A stretch of DNA of 64,000 nt from Rosenbergiella collisarenosi (lineage in GTDB: Bacteria; Pseudomonadota; Gammaproteobacteria; Enterobacterales; Enterobacteriaceae): the NCBI RefSeq assembly GCF_018494085.1, contig NZ_JABBFP010000001.1:1-64000 (forward strand). The letters run 5' to 3'. The translations under genes were made by a program, and so were the position numbers. Below are positions 45,237 through 55,529 of the stretch, one piece after another; the stretch's first letter is position 1; the number at the start of each line of letters is the position of its first letter. Below the pieces are notes generated by a model. The model saw only the letters and a list, made by a program, of their open reading frames with translations, did no database searches and had not been told where the DNA came from.

Positions 45237-46303
45237 TCTAAGGCTACCCCTTCATTTAACGGATAGAGTCTTAGAGAATGCTACCTTACCGGAGTGTTAG
45301 AAGCTCCGGTGGTGACAAAATATACGCGTTATTACCTTTTCGATGTGCTTTTCTCCCCCCTAATTGCCTCTCTTTTGAAAACATTCCATTAAAATAAAAA
45401 TTTAGGCTGCTTATTATGTAAAGTTACTATCATGAAAATCTTCACAGCTTTTTTCTAGAATATGATAACGAGCTTCTCACCAGTCTTATCCCATCACCAT
45501 TGTCACAAATGCACAATAATGTGGGATAACAAAATAGTTGTAAAATGGACAAAATATTTATAAAAATGAAAAAGTGTAGTCTTTCTGGTTGAAAAGCATA
45601 CTGGCCTTTTTTTTATTAAAATTCAGGGGTAAAGATTGAGCTGTAACGCACTCTAAGAGCCTTAAAGGAAATGTCCCTACCTAACATCAAATTCCCCATA
45701 GAAATAGCCATAGATATGGGGTGAAATTATAGTTTGATAAAGAAACATTAAAGTATGCTAAAGGCTTTATTGGGATTTGGTTATTTTTGTGACTTAAACT
45801 GTGAATAATCTTCAAGTTTCTAACCTCAGGAATGAAGCTAGCGGGGTATTTATATTTACTTTATCACTCATTCACATTTCACTTGACCAATCATTTGCAG
45901 ATTACTTTGATATATCCAACAAAAGCATCTTGCGAATTCTGATTATGAAACACATGTTGGTTTTATCAACCAAAGGATATGAAGCTGTAAGATGGGTAAT
46001 GACTCTAAATCATTAAATGATAAAAAGCTTAGGAGGCACTTTTCGGCTAACCATGTCCCGACTACTTTTAATAATCGCTATTACCATTCAGCGGTGAAGG
46101 TGGGGCGTGGTTTGAAAATTCAGGCGAATAACCGACTCATCCCTAAATAATGTAAAAAGGATGAGGCTAAGCAATATTGATATAATGTTCGCCAAGAATA
46201 TAAATCTCAGAACCGGAATTTTTGTCGACTGGGCATCGATTCCTCTTAGAGTGAACAACACGCCCTGCCACGGCCAAGAAGCCGAGGCATTGGGATGTAA
46301 TTA
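45237..46303. other. AT-rich region without recognised gene
   Basis: More than 1 kb of A/T-rich DNA. Behind the BhsA-like gene there is a hairpin ACCGGAG / CTCCGGT (45288-45310), and CCCCATA / TATGGGG pair at 45694-45721; neither has a U-tract. Two weak frames overlap at 45801-46016 (71 codons, GTG start) and 45992-46150 (52 codons, ATG, very basic, ending GLKIQANNRLIPK). Neither has a convincing ribosome site or known family, and together they may be remnants of a decayed gene. No insertion-sequence ends recognised. Confidence 0.4.
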
Positions 46304-47386
46304 TTAATCGTCGTATAGATAGAACTCACCTTTCATATATATTTGTGCATTTCTTTTTGTATATAGCTCAATACCGCCAGGTGTTTTTTGAACTCCAAAA
46401 TCCGATACCCCTGAGAAATTTTTTATTCTAGTACTATCACCTTTATATAATTCTGATGCAATATTACCCTCGATATAACAGGCGTAGCTTAAGCATGCAC
46501 CTCCAGAAACTGCCACTGAATTATGTATTTCTTTAGGCGTTAGATAAATTGTTGATATATCGCTAACGTCATCACCTTTACTTATTAACGCGACCTTGGG
46601 AAGGGTTATTGATTTTTTTAAATCTATAGCTGTCATTTTCACACCAGATTTGTTTTTTATTCCCATTTTCTCCCCTGCCAATACTCTTATTTCATCAATG
46701 TAACTGATAATTTCTTTTTTTTGATATAAATCTAATTTGCTTTCCTTTCCTGATAACCCTAAATCCTCTGATTTTATAATCACCATCGGAACGACAGCGT
46801 CGATGCAAGTTACATTTATATCTTTGATTTTATCAGTTTTATTTCCCGTTGGGAATAAAGAGCTGGTTAAACTAGCCTCTGGGTTTTTAAAGAAAATATC
46901 TACTTCAGGATATGAATTATGAATTCCAGGTATAATGCATACTTTGCTTACCCCCTCTTCTTTTGGGAGCGAGCAATAAATGAATTTTTTTGTGTTCGTG
47001 TTGTATATTTTTATTTTTTTATCAGTACTTACTTTATCGATAATGCCTAGATCATCTAAAACCAAAGGTATAGCTGTAGTCATATTACCGCAGTTAACAT
47101 CCCATGATACTTTACTGCTACTATTTTCCAATTGGAGGAACGTGCTGTATACGGTCTTTTCCTCTTCATTGATATCGATAATAAATAACTTATTGCTAGT
47201 GCTTTTACCTTTGCCAATTCCTTCTATTTGTGTTTCATCATTTCTCTGATTTTCAGTTCTAGGAACTCCGAATATTTTCCTAGCTATATTTTCTATGCTT
47301 GACTTATCTTTAGGTAGGTCTTTTTTTTGTATTACTACTCCGGAGGAGGTTCCGCCTCTAACGTAATATAGATTTATATTTTTCAT
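46304..47386 (-). CDS. PrpF/FldA-family isomerase-like protein
   Basis: A 360-residue protein of the PrpF family (diaminopimelate-epimerase fold). Family features are the N-terminal YVRGGTSSGVV, WDVNCGNMTTA around the first active-site region, IDAVVPMVI, and the C-terminal VAVSGGACLSYACYIEG. PrpF isomerises aconitate-type acids beside AcnD; others act on 4-oxalomesaconate. No prp genes lie here. The codon use is strongly A/T-rich and Lys/Ile/Asn-rich, unlike its neighbours, which points to transfer. Its ATG overlaps the stop of the hydroxylase gene by four bases, so the two form an operon. Confidence 0.82.
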   Translation of the reverse strand: MKNINLYYVRGGTSSGVVIQKKDLPKDKSSIENIARKIFGVPRTENQRNDETQIEGIGKGKSTSNKLFIIDINEEEKTVYSTFLQLENSSSKVSWDVNCGNMTTAIPLVLDDLGIIDKVSTDKKIKIYNTNTKKFIYCSLPKEEGVSKVCIIPGIHNSYPEVDIFFKNPEASLTSSLFPTGNKTDKIKDINVTCIDAVVPMVIIKSEDLGLSGKESKLDLYQKKEIISYIDEIRVLAGEKMGIKNKSGVKMTAIDLKKSITLPKVALISKGDDVSDISTIYLTPKEIHNSVAVSGGACLSYACYIEGNIASELYKGDSTRIKNFSGVSDFGVQKTPGGIELYTKRNAQIYMKGEFYLYDD

Positions 47387-48141
47387 TTTCCAGCATCCTT
47401 CGATAATGGTTTAACTAAAGATTTTATGGCATCAACGTCATTTGAGTAAGAAAGCCCGAACACCCATTCTTTCTTGAAGGTATCTTTATGATAAGTAGAA
47501 AATATGTGGTCCCACAATGGAAAAATAAATGCATAGTTACTTTGATTATTTTTAATATCTATATCGTGATGCGGCTCATGGAATCCTGGTGTAGTAAATA
47601 GTAAGGATAATTTTTCCTCAATGCTAACAGGTATTTTAAATCTTGAGTGATGATATGTAGCGAATAGGAAGGATAGCAATGCATGTACAGCAATTGACTC
47701 TTGGCTTATACCAAATGCATATATAAATAATGAGTTTAAGATCGCGTGAAATAGTGCTTCTAAAAAATGAACTCTAAGTGATGTACTCACATCTAATATT
47801 TCATCCAGATGATGAATATCATGAAAGCGCCAGAAGAACTCTATCTCGTGGCTAATCCTGTGAAATATGTACCCGGATAGGTCAAGGATTACCACGCCTA
47901 ACGGTATTGATATCCAGAATGATAAGTGCTGTATGAAGTCATTGCTATTTTTGGACGCTAAAATAAACAAAGGCACCATTATGAAGTAACTAATTGATTT
48001 TGTTGCTTAAAAATTCAAAAAATTAACTTTCCAGTGTTTGTTTTTTTTGCTTAAACTATCATTGTTTTTATGAAAATAAAATTCAATTATAAATAGTAAT
48101 GTAAACCATGCTACTAACCAATGATCTGTAATGTAGTGCAT
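47383..48141 (-). pseudogene. fatty acid hydroxylase/sterol desaturase family gene split by an in-frame stop
   Basis: Joined across one TAA (48007-48009) this is a protein of about 252 residues, the usual family length. Part one (44 codons from ATG 48141, ribosome site GAGGT) has a membrane helix and ends HWKVNFLNF. After the stop the same frame continues ATKSISYFIMVPLFI and carries the di-iron histidine boxes HRISHE, HDIHHLD and HEPHHD. The 198-codon part could be made from ATG 47979, but no good ribosome site is seen. Membrane enzyme of unknown substrate; strongly A/T-rich. It is coupled to the PrpF-like gene by ATGA. Either a recent nonsense mutation or a sequence error. Confidence 0.75.
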
Positions 48142-48590
48142 TTTTACCTCGAGTTTTTATAATTTTTTAAATATTTTTTAGAAAAATAAAGTAGTTTTTT
48201 ATTTCTTGTTTTTGAACTCTTTGTTATTTGTTTTTTGTTGCTTATTGTTTCAATTTATTTCTACTATCTTTTATTAACATTGTGCCCCTGATTTTTCCGT
48301 ATTCCTTATAGATAGGAACGGGAAGGCTTTTTCTTGTTTATTTATCGGTTAAAGCGATATCAAAAAATGCCGTCGTTAGGATAGTGCTTAATTATCCCCT
48401 TAACTTGATGTAGGGGGATTGTTGCGCTGGAGGCGCTCGCCTCCCTTATTGAGGGCATGTACCATCGGCGAGGAAAAAAAGGGCAATAGAGGCTGAAGAT
48501 TATCGAATACTACATAACGAGCGGGCTTAGTATTCACATTCTAAGGTGGGTCTTTATGAAGGGAAAGAGAGTGCGCTGATGTCAGCCTCC
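48142..48590. other. AT-rich intergenic region before fis
   Basis: About 450 bases, extremely T-rich on the plus strand up to 48290, where the promoter of the hydroxylase/PrpF pair must lie. A perfect 7-bp palindrome GGAGGCG-CT-CGCCTCC (48429-48444) stands alone without U-tract. No gene recognised. The shift in composition near 48300-48400 probably marks one edge of the acquired segment. Confidence 0.4.
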
Positions 48591-48593
48591 CCT

Positions 48594-48634
48594 ATAAAAA
48601 AAGGCACCCTCCTTACAGAGAATGCCTTTCTTTT
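48594..48634 (-). terminator. dusB-fis operon terminator
   Basis: On the minus strand AAAGGCA and TGCCTTT bracket a loop of about 16 bases and are followed by a run of T (TTTTTTT). It begins about 20 bases behind the fis stop codon, a Rho-independent terminator. Confidence 0.8.
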
Positions 48635-48654
48635 GAATCAGTTACGAATGAAGA

Positions 48655-48951
48655 TTAGTTCATGCCGTATTTTTTCAATTTCTTACGCAGAGTACCACGG
48701 TTGATGCCCATCATCAGTGCTGCACGAGTCTGGTTACCACGGGTGTACTGCATTACCATGTCCAACAGGGGCTGTTCTACTTCAGCCAGGACCAGTTCAT
48801 AGAGTTCATTAACATCTTGACCATTTAACTGTGAAAAATAATTTTTCAAAGCTTGTTTTACATTGTCACGCAATGGTTTTTGGGTGACTTGGTCTTGTGA
48901 GTTAACAGTTGAAACGGTCAGTACGTCAGAATTTACGCGTTGTTCGAACAT
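48655..48951 (-). CDS. fis: DNA-binding protein Fis
   Basis: A 98-residue protein, the standard length, and nearly identical to enterobacterial Fis. The N-terminal beta-hairpin arm (about 10-26) contacts invertases, and the C-terminal helix-turn-helix ([27 protein letters not shown]) binds and bends DNA. Fis activates rRNA promoters and shapes the nucleoid during fast growth. It is second in the dusB-fis operon, 25 bases behind dusB, with a terminator after it. Confidence 0.98.
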   Translation of the reverse strand: MFEQRVNSDVLTVSTVNSQDQVTQKPLRDNVKQALKNYFSQLNGQDVNELYELVLAEVEQPLLDMVMQYTRGNQTRAALMMGINRGTLRKKLKKYGMN

Positions 48952-48976
48952 AGTTCTTTAAGCTCTTTTTTTTCGT

Positions 48977-49942
48977 TTACGCCAGGTTTTCGAAGTATGC
49001 TTCCAACGCTTCCAGTTGTTCACTGGCATCCTCTATAGCGTTGAATGAGCGCCGAAACTGGTCATCAGGGGCATGTTCTTGTAAGTACCAAGAGACATGT
49101 TTGCGGGCAATACGGTATCCCTTGGCATGGCCATAAAAGCCGTGCAACTCCCGTATATGTCCGATTAGCATTGACTTCACCTCAACGAGTGGTTTCGGTG
49201 CAAGTAGCTCCCCTGTGTCCAGGTAATGCTGGATTTCCCGGAAGATCCATGGTCTTCCCTGAGCAGCACGGCCTATCATTAGGGCATCAGCCCCAGTGTA
49301 GTCCAGAACTGCTCTGGCTTTATGCGGGTCAGTGATGTCTCCATTCGCAATAACGGGAATAGAAACATTCTGCTTAACTGTCCGAATACTGTCGTATTCA
49401 GCTTCCCCATTAAACAGGCAGGCACGAGTCCGGCCATGAATGGTTAATGCTTGAATACCACAGCGCTCAGCCAATTGGGCAATTTCAACACAATTACGAT
49501 TATCGGTATCCCAACCGGTACGAATTTTCAGCGTAACAGGGACATCTACACCATTTACCACTGCTCGCAGAATAGATTCCACGATAGTTGGGTGCTGGAG
49601 TAGGGCCGACCCCGCCATCTTACGATTCACTTTTTTTGCAGGACAGCCCATGTTGATATCGATAACTTGCGCGCCAGAATCGACATTGATTCTGGCAGCT
49701 GCCGCCATCTCGTCAGGATCACACCCTGCAATTTGTACCGAGCGAATACCTGGCTCATCACTATGCACCATACGTAGCCGAGATTTATCACTCGCCCACA
49801 CCTGTGGGTTAGAAGACAGCATCTCTGAGACAGTTAATCCAGCACCATTTTCGTAACAAAGTGTACGAAAAGGACGATCAGTGATCCCGGCCATCGGCGC
49901 GGCAATCAGGCGATTTCGAAGCTGGTATTGTCCAATGCGCAT
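48977..49942 (-). CDS. dusB: tRNA-dihydrouridine synthase B
   Basis: A 321-residue flavoprotein, the same length as E. coli DusB. FMN-binding TIM barrel with [10 protein letters not shown] at the start and the catalytic Cys in [16 protein letters not shown] and VIANGDI follow, and the C-terminal helical tRNA-binding domain holds [10 protein letters not shown]. It reduces uridine in the D-loop of tRNAs. Start: [10 protein letters not shown] at 49942 as in E. coli; the frame extends upstream into the promoter to 50026. First gene of the dusB-fis operon. Confidence 0.96.
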   Translation of the reverse strand: MRIGQYQLRNRLIAAPMAGITDRPFRTLCYENGAGLTVSEMLSSNPQVWASDKSRLRMVHSDEPGIRSVQIAGCDPDEMAAAARINVDSGAQVIDINMGCPAKKVNRKMAGSALLQHPTIVESILRAVVNGVDVPVTLKIRTGWDTDNRNCVEIAQLAERCGIQALTIHGRTRACLFNGEAEYDSIRTVKQNVSIPVIANGDITDPHKARAVLDYTGADALMIGRAAQGRPWIFREIQHYLDTGELLAPKPLVEVKSMLIGHIRELHGFYGHAKGYRIARKHVSWYLQEHAPDDQFRRSFNAIEDASEQLEALEAYFENLA

Positions 49943-49980
49943 AGGGTAGAAAGTGGCCTTAAATGTTCGCAAGGCGGCGT

Positions 49981-50009
49981 ATATTACGCATTTTTTATGG
50001 AAGATGAAA
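49981..50009 (-). promoter_or_regulatory. dusB-fis (fis) promoter
   Basis: On the minus strand the -35 TTTCAT, a 17-base spacer and -10 TAATAT are followed by the G/C-rich discriminator ACGCCGCC, as I know it from the E. coli fis promoter, where the surrounding bases (CAAAGTTTGGCC and AAAAAATGCG) are nearly the same. This promoter is growth-rate and stringent controlled through ppGpp/DksA in E. coli. Confidence 0.88.
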
Positions 50010-50134
50010 GGCCAAACTTTGAACAATTTGTTTTAAAGCCCACTTTTGTTTGACTAGGTCCTAGGGTGAGGTGACTAATAGCTATTGTAAACAGTGACTT
50101 AGTTGATTATTTTGGCTTAAAACATTACTGATAA

Positions 50135-50169
50135 GGGGGGATCAAAGGCGTTAAAAAGTTTATCCCCCC
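50135..50169 (-). terminator. hairpin behind the carbonic anhydrase gene
   Basis: GGGGGGAT and ATCCCCCC form an 8-bp stem around a 19-base loop, starting 16 bases behind the carbonic anhydrase stop and ahead of the fis promoter. The U-tract is poor, so its efficiency as terminator is uncertain. Confidence 0.5.
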
Positions 50170-50184
50170 GCATCATTTACGTCA

Positions 50185-50913
50185 TTATTGCACGACCATT
50201 CTTCCATTCAACGGTTGTATTGGACGATTATTGGTCATACCCAGCAACGACTTAATACTTTCAAGCTGTTGAGCAGAGAGAGAAACACTCTCTTTCATCA
50301 CTAGCCAACGAACCCCTTCGGTACAGGGTGGTGTGGTAAGCGAGCCACTAAATCGATAATAGTGAGTCGAGGCTGGAAAGAGTGACGCAATATCAATGGT
50401 TTTATCGAGAGGCTGCGTTTCATATTTACGCACTGGGGCTTGGTCGATAATCTGCTGTAACGCTGGGTTTTTATCACCTACTTCAAACATCACTGCCAAT
50501 ACCGCCAAGTTACCCTCAGCGTCGCTATGGACAAAATGAGCCTCTAAAGGGAAAGATTTTCCATTGATAGTATTCTCACTGGGCGCATGAAAGTGGAATT
50601 GTTTAAGTTTGAAGTTGATACCATCTAACGCGAAATTGTCTTCGTCATCTACGTTCAATTGTAGAGTATGACCATTGTTTACGATGGAGGTGGTATGGGT
50701 GCGGAAGTGAAGTGCTAGGGGAGGGAGTTTTGCATCAATGGTCCCTTTTATATCAATAGGGGATTGATAAGCACCCTCTTTACACATCTGGTATTCACTG
50801 CTGAGCGTCCCCCAGTTCTCTGGGGAATTGTTTCCTTCGTAGGACCATGGAATGGCATGGGCTGAGGGGGCGACTAAGGCGAAGGTAAAAAATAGGGGAA
50901 GAAATCCTTTCAT
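50185..50913 (-). CDS. periplasmic alpha-carbonic anhydrase
   Basis: A 242-residue alpha-class carbonic anhydrase with a signal peptide of about 20 residues (ending SAHA). Zinc ligands are the two His of QFHFHAPSE and the His of EAHFVH; SLTTPPCTEGVRW completes the active-site wall, and the Cys of that motif pairs with MCKEGA. It interconverts CO2 and bicarbonate in the periplasm. It sits between prmA and dusB, which are adjacent in E. coli, so it is an insertion relative to that order. Start: ATG at 50913 behind AGGAACACCC; an upstream ATG (50928) is less likely. Confidence 0.92.
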   Translation of the reverse strand: MKGFLPLFFTFALVAPSAHAIPWSYEGNNSPENWGTLSSEYQMCKEGAYQSPIDIKGTIDAKLPPLALHFRTHTTSIVNNGHTLQLNVDDEDNFALDGINFKLKQFHFHAPSENTINGKSFPLEAHFVHSDAEGNLAVLAVMFEVGDKNPALQQIIDQAPVRKYETQPLDKTIDIASLFPASTHYYRFSGSLTTPPCTEGVRWLVMKESVSLSAQQLESIKSLLGMTNNRPIQPLNGRMVVQ

Positions 50914-51023
50914 GGGTGTTCCTGTCATATCGCAGCACCACTATTAGTGCCGCGATACTATAAGCACACACTGGGTAAGCTTATTGCTCGGTTAAGCAAA
51001 GAATATGTAAAGCTCTCGGCTTA

Positions 51024-51911
51024 TTAAGGGTGATGACGCTTACCGGTAATACGACACCACTCTTCTTTCTCCGCGACCGGGTCTAACACGAAATGTTGTG
51101 CATAGGCTTCGCAAACACTTTCTGCTTGGCTCGCTAAGATACCGGATAAACCGAGTTCACCCCCGGCTACCGGTAGTACGCGGATTAACGGTGCTAGCTC
51201 GCGTAATGGCCCCGCGAGAATATTAGCCACTACCACATCCGCTTGCAGATTTTCCGGTTGCTCATGGGGTAAATAGAGCTCAAGTTTATCTGCAACGCCA
51301 TTACGTTCAGCGTTATCGCGGCTGGCTTGAATGGCTTGCGGATCGATATCAATCCCGATGGCACGTGAAGCCCCTAATTTCAGGGCAGCGATCGCCAAGA
51401 TCCCAGAGCCGCAGCCGAAATCGATCACGGTTTTTCCTTCAAGATCCAATCCATCTAACCACGTTAAGCACAGTGAGGTGGTTGGATGCGTTCCGGTGCC
51501 AAATGCTAATCCAGGATCGAGCATAACATTGACCGCATTCGCATCGGGCACATCGCGCCAGCTAGGACAAATCCACAGGCGCTCACCAAAGCGCATCGGG
51601 TGGAAGTTATCCATCCACTCTCGTTCCCAATCTTTATCTTCAATCTGTTCTATCTTGTGGTGGAAACCTTCGCCCAATAGGGGGTGAGCCGCCATCATTT
51701 CAACGATTGATGCCATATCGGTTTGTGCATCGAATAGACCGATAATATCGGTATCTCCCCAAAGACGCGTTTCTCCAGGTAGAGGCTCATAGACTGGGTT
51801 ATCGTGGGTATCTTGGAAGGTGACCGAAACGGCTCCCGTTTCTTCCAATGCATCCGCGAGTTGTTCAGCATGGTTCCCTGAGGTATTGATCTTAATTTGA
51901 ATCCAAGGCAT
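51024..51911 (-). CDS. prmA: ribosomal protein L11 methyltransferase
   Basis: A 295-residue protein matching PrmA. The N-terminal substrate domain is followed by the class I SAM domain with [20 protein letters not shown], the acidic IGIDIDP strand and the NPPF-like [10 protein letters not shown] motif. It trimethylates amino groups of ribosomal protein L11. Start: [12 protein letters not shown] at 51911, ten bases behind panF; the frame runs into panF up to 51977. Confidence 0.96.
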   Translation of the reverse strand: MPWIQIKINTSGNHAEQLADALEETGAVSVTFQDTHDNPVYEPLPGETRLWGDTDIIGLFDAQTDMASIVEMMAAHPLLGEGFHHKIEQIEDKDWEREWMDNFHPMRFGERLWICPSWRDVPDANAVNVMLDPGLAFGTGTHPTTSLCLTWLDGLDLEGKTVIDFGCGSGILAIAALKLGASRAIGIDIDPQAIQASRDNAERNGVADKLELYLPHEQPENLQADVVVANILAGPLRELAPLIRVLPVAGGELGLSGILASQAESVCEAYAQHFVLDPVAEKEEWCRITGKRHHP

Positions 51912-51921
51912 AGCATATCCA

Positions 51922-53370
51922 TTATTGATGAGAGTGGTCTGGCGTGACGCGCTGTCCAATTCTATTCGCGACAACAAAAGCGATGAAACTTGCGATCAAC
52001 GCCGGGACGATAGGGTGTAAACCACACAGCCGCAGTGAAAAGCTCGCGAGGAGGCTATAAAGTACGGCACCGACTAACATGCTGCTTATTGCACCACAGG
52101 CATTTGCATTTCGCCAGTAGAGTCCGAGTACTAAGGGCCATAAGAATACGGCTTCTAAAGCCCCGAAGGCGAGTAAGTTTAACCAAATGATCATCTGTGG
52201 AGGGTGCCACGCGGCGATAATGACGGCGACCCCCAGCAGAAAAGTCGAACATACCGAGAGCCGACGAAGATGCTTATCTTCCGTAGCGCGTGCAGGACGT
52301 AAGCGTAAATAGAGATCTTTCACCAACGTTGCCGAGGCCTGTAACAGGTGCGCATTGATGTTTGACATCATTGCGGCCATTGGTGCGGCGAGAAAAATTC
52401 CAGCAGCGAAAGGAGGGAGTACTTTCATCATGAGTGTCGGGATAACTTGATCCGGCACGGTGAGCGTCGGCACAATGACCCGCCCTAAGGCACCGGCTAG
52501 ATGCATTCCTAGCATCAAAACAGTCAGTAGTAGGGTGCCAATCAGAATCCCTCTATGCACGGAACGGCTGTCTTTATAAGAGATCGAGCGTATTGCAGTG
52601 TTGGGTAAGCCAAGCACACCAAAACAGACCAGTACCGTCAGAGAGATAACCAAGCTAGGTGTGACGATATTCCCTACACCAGAGAGCTCGATAAGTTGGG
52701 GGTTAATCTGCTTCAGCTGGCTGACAGCTGAAGCCGTACCGCCTGCTGCGTGGATCACCGCAAAGAGGAGTAGGAAGGTCCCCACCAACATGACCGCACC
52801 TTGTAGAACATCGTTTAAGACACTCGCGCGAAAACCTCCCAATGAGGTGTAGAGGGCGATGATGGCACCAAAGATTAATAGACCGTGGGTATAAGGGATA
52901 CCGACAACGGTCTCCAGTAAGCGGGCTCCCCCGATAAACTGGACAGTCATTACGCCGATAAAGGCGAGTAATAGTGTAATGCTGGCGATCCATACAACCC
53001 ATTGGCTACGGTAATGCGCATATAAAATGTCATTGAGGGTAATCGCCTGATAGCGTCTAGCGAGAATCGCGAATTTTTTCCCCAGTACCCCTAGAGAAAG
53101 CCATACCGTCGGCACTTGTGCCATCGCTATCATCACCCAGCCCAAACCATACTGATAGGCGGCACCAGGCCCGCCGATAAATGAGCTAGCACTGATATAG
53201 GCGGTTGTTAAGGTCATGGCCAGTAAAAAGCCACTCATCGTGCGTCCACCAAGAAAATATTCGGTGAGGAAAGGGCCTTGAGCGCGTTTTTGCTGCACCA
53301 TCGCCACGACGGAGATCACTACGACGAGTAATAGATAGATGACTAGCGGAATAAGGACGTGTGTATTCAT
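51922..53370 (-). CDS. panF: sodium/pantothenate symporter
   Basis: A 482-residue sodium:solute symporter (SSS family) with thirteen expected membrane segments. [36 protein letters not shown] is the conserved helix 1-2 region and [20 protein letters not shown] the second signature. It imports pantothenate for CoA synthesis. Start at ATG 53370, four bases after yhdT; the frame extends further into yhdT without need. Gene order yhdT-panF-prmA is as in E. coli. Confidence 0.95.
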   Translation of the reverse strand: MNTHVLIPLVIYLLLVVVISVVAMVQQKRAQGPFLTEYFLGGRTMSGFLLAMTLTTAYISASSFIGGPGAAYQYGLGWVMIAMAQVPTVWLSLGVLGKKFAILARRYQAITLNDILYAHYRSQWVVWIASITLLLAFIGVMTVQFIGGARLLETVVGIPYTHGLLIFGAIIALYTSLGGFRASVLNDVLQGAVMLVGTFLLLFAVIHAAGGTASAVSQLKQINPQLIELSGVGNIVTPSLVISLTVLVCFGVLGLPNTAIRSISYKDSRSVHRGILIGTLLLTVLMLGMHLAGALGRVIVPTLTVPDQVIPTLMMKVLPPFAAGIFLAAPMAAMMSNINAHLLQASATLVKDLYLRLRPARATEDKHLRRLSVCSTFLLGVAVIIAAWHPPQMIIWLNLLAFGALEAVFLWPLVLGLYWRNANACGAISSMLVGAVLYSLLASFSLRLCGLHPIVPALIASFIAFVVANRIGQRVTPDHSHQ

Positions 53371-53374
53371 TGAA

Positions 53375-53605
53375 TTAGTCCTCAAGCGGGAGATCTGCAA
53401 AGAGATAGCGAACCATTATCCAGCAGAGAAAGATAAAGAGTAGGGGTGCAAATAAACATGACCATTCAAACCAACGGGGAAAACCGAATACCCCTAATTT
53501 TTGCCCGCCGAAATAGGCTGTGCTTATCCAGACAGCAACCCAACAAAGGCTCAATAATAAGGACCAACGCGCCTCTTTATGCGCTTGTATAAAACGGGGA
53601 TCCAT
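53375..53605 (-). CDS. yhdT: small membrane protein YhdT
   Basis: A 76-residue DUF997-type protein with two membrane helices (about 14-32 and 44-65) and the conserved MDPRFIQAHKEARW start and PLED end. Function unknown; it is always found before panF, so it may support that symporter. It has its own ribosome site (GAGGG) and lies behind the terminator that follows accC. Confidence 0.93.
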   Translation of the reverse strand: MDPRFIQAHKEARWSLLLSLCWVAVWISTAYFGGQKLGVFGFPRWFEWSCLFAPLLFIFLCWIMVRYLFADLPLED

Positions 53606-53627
53606 TTACGCCCTCGCGATCAACCAA

Positions 53628-53654
53628 AGAAAAAGGCCGGTCAGACCGGCCTTG
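53628..53654 (-). terminator. accBC terminator
   Basis: AAGGCCGGTC-T-GACCGGCCTT followed by TTT on the minus strand, 20 bases behind the accC stop. This strong Rho-independent hairpin separates the acc genes from yhdT-panF-prmA, which therefore needs read-through or its own promoter. Confidence 0.88.
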
Positions 53655-53674
53655 ATAATACTGGGATTCTATAT

Positions 53675-55024
53675 TTACGTCTCTTGCAGGCCGAGTTTTT
53701 TCTCTAAATAGTGGATATTGGTTCCACCTTTATCGAAATTCTCATCGTTCATAATGCGCAGCTGCAGATCGACGTTAGTTTTAATCCCGTCGATAATCAG
53801 TTCAGCGAGTGCATTTTTCATGCGAGCAATAGCTACCGCACGCGTTTCCCCATAAGTGATCAACTTACCAATCATGGAGTCGTAGTGAGGTGGGACAGTA
53901 TAGCCAGAGTAGATATGCGATTCCCAGCGTACGCCAAAACCACCCGGAGAGTGGAAGCGGGTAATTTTACCAGGGCTTGGTAAAAAGGTATTCGCGTCTT
54001 CGGCATTGATACGGCATTCGATGGCGTGACCCGTTACTTCAACATCTTCTTGTTTGATGCTGAGTGGAAGCCCTGACGCGATACGTAATTGCTCTTTGAT
54101 CAGGTCAACACCCGTAATCATTTCGGTCACCGGGTGCTCGACTTGGATACGGGTATTCATTTCGATGAAATAAAATTCGCCATTTTCAAAGAGGAATTCA
54201 AAGGTTCCTGCACCACGATAGTTAATATCGATACAGGCTTTGGCACAGCGATCGCCGATAAATTTACGCTGCTCAGGCGTAATACCTGGTGCTGGCGCTT
54301 CTTCTACTACCTTCTGGTGGCGACGTTGCATTGAACAGTCACGCTCTGCAAGGTAGATCGCTTGGCCTTGTCCATCGGCAAGCACTTGAATCTCGATATG
54401 ACGTGGATTCTCAAGGTACTTCTCCATATAGACCATGTCATTGTTGAAGGCCGCTTTGGCTTCAGCACGGGTCATTTTAATGGAGGTTTCAAGATCCTTA
54501 TCGCTACGCACGACGCGCATACCACGTCCACCGCCGCCGCCAGAGGCTTTGACAATGATTGGATAGCCGATGCGATTTGCGATTTGACGGTTCTTATCCA
54601 TATCGTCGCCCAATGACCCATCGGATCCTGGTACGCATGGAACACCTGTCTTTTTCATCGCATTGATTGCTGAAACCTTGTCACCCATCAGACGAATCGT
54701 ATCCGCTTTAGGACCGATAAATACAAAGCCTGAACGTTCAACTTGTTCAGCAAAGTCAGCATTTTCAGATAAAAAGCCATAACCTGGGTGAATAGCATCC
54801 GCGCCGGTGATTTCTGCTGCAGAGATCAGTGCAGGGATATTCAAGTAGCTTTTGACTGAAGGGGCTGGACCGATACAGACTGTCTCGTCAGCCATCAGTA
54901 CGTGCTTTAGCTCACGGTCAGCAGTGGAATGGACTGCCACTGTCTTAATGCCGAGTTCTTTACAAGCACGTAAAATACGCAGTGCAATCTCACCGCGGTT
55001 TGCGATAACAATTTTTTCCAGCAT
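53675..55024 (-). CDS. accC: acetyl-CoA carboxylase biotin carboxylase subunit
   Basis: A 449-residue ATP-grasp enzyme equal in length to E. coli Acc[22 protein letters not shown] is the biotin carboxylase N-domain, [15 protein letters not shown] the glycine-rich ATP loop, and [14 protein letters not shown] the metal and catalytic region. It carboxylates the biotin on AccB with bicarbonate and ATP, the first step of fatty acid synthesis. It lies ten bases behind accB and is followed by a terminator. Confidence 0.98.
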   Translation of the reverse strand: MLEKIVIANRGEIALRILRACKELGIKTVAVHSTADRELKHVLMADETVCIGPAPSVKSYLNIPALISAAEITGADAIHPGYGFLSENADFAEQVERSGFVFIGPKADTIRLMGDKVSAINAMKKTGVPCVPGSDGSLGDDMDKNRQIANRIGYPIIVKASGGGGGRGMRVVRSDKDLETSIKMTRAEAKAAFNNDMVYMEKYLENPRHIEIQVLADGQGQAIYLAERDCSMQRRHQKVVEEAPAPGITPEQRKFIGDRCAKACIDINYRGAGTFEFLFENGEFYFIEMNTRIQVEHPVTEMITGVDLIKEQLRIASGLPLSIKQEDVEVTGHAIECRINAEDANTFLPSPGKITRFHSPGGFGVRWESHIYSGYTVPPHYDSMIGKLITYGETRAVAIARMKNALAELIIDGIKTNVDLQLRIMNDENFDKGGTNIHYLEKKLGLQET

Positions 55025-55034
55025 AGGGACCTCG

Positions 55035-55508
55035 TTATTCGATGATGACCATTGGCTCGTCGAATTCCACTGGTTGACCGCTCTCGATAAGAATCGCTTT
55101 CACCACGCCAGCCTTATCCGCTTCGATTTGGTTCATCATCTTCATCGCTTCTACGATACAAAGAGTGTCACCAACGTTAACTTTCTGGCCAACTTCGATG
55201 TATGCCTTAGCGTCTGGGCTTGGCGTACGGTAGAAAGTACCGACCATTGGGGAGCGAACGATGTGTCCAGTTACTTCCGGCGCCGCAGCAGGGGCAGCAG
55301 CAGCTTCTGATGCAGCGGGTGCAACGGCAGATGCTAGAGCTGGGGCAGGCTGCATAGGGGCTGCATAGGCATGCTGCATCATCGGATAGCCGTTATTAGC
55401 CGGTGAACGACTGATACGTACTGACTCTTCACCTTCTGAAATTTCTAATTCAGAAATACCTGATTCTTCAACCAGCTCGATCAATTTTTTAATCTTACGA
55501 ATATCCAT
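55035..55508 (-). CDS. accB: biotin carboxyl carrier protein
   Basis: A 157-residue protein. Conserved N-terminal helix region ([20 protein letters not shown]), an Ala/Pro-rich linker (about 45-78) and the biotinyl domain with EAMKMMNQ, where K123 receives biotin from BirA. It shuttles the carboxyl group from AccC to the carboxyltransferase. In E. coli AccB represses its own operon; no comparable signal was looked for in detail. It lies 21 bases behind aroQ. Confidence 0.98.
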   Translation of the reverse strand: MDIRKIKKLIELVEESGISELEISEGEESVRISRSPANNGYPMMQHAYAAPMQPAPALASAVAPAASEAAAAPAAAPEVTGHIVRSPMVGTFYRTPSPDAKAYIEVGQKVNVGDTLCIVEAMKMMNQIEADKAGVVKAILIESGQPVEFDEPMVIIE

Positions 55509-55529
55509 GAGTGGGTTCCGTACTCTATA

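Noticed and set aside
48429-48444. Perfect palindrome GGAGGCG-CT-CGCCTCC as a terminator
   Set aside because: No T-run follows on either strand and no gene ends next to it.
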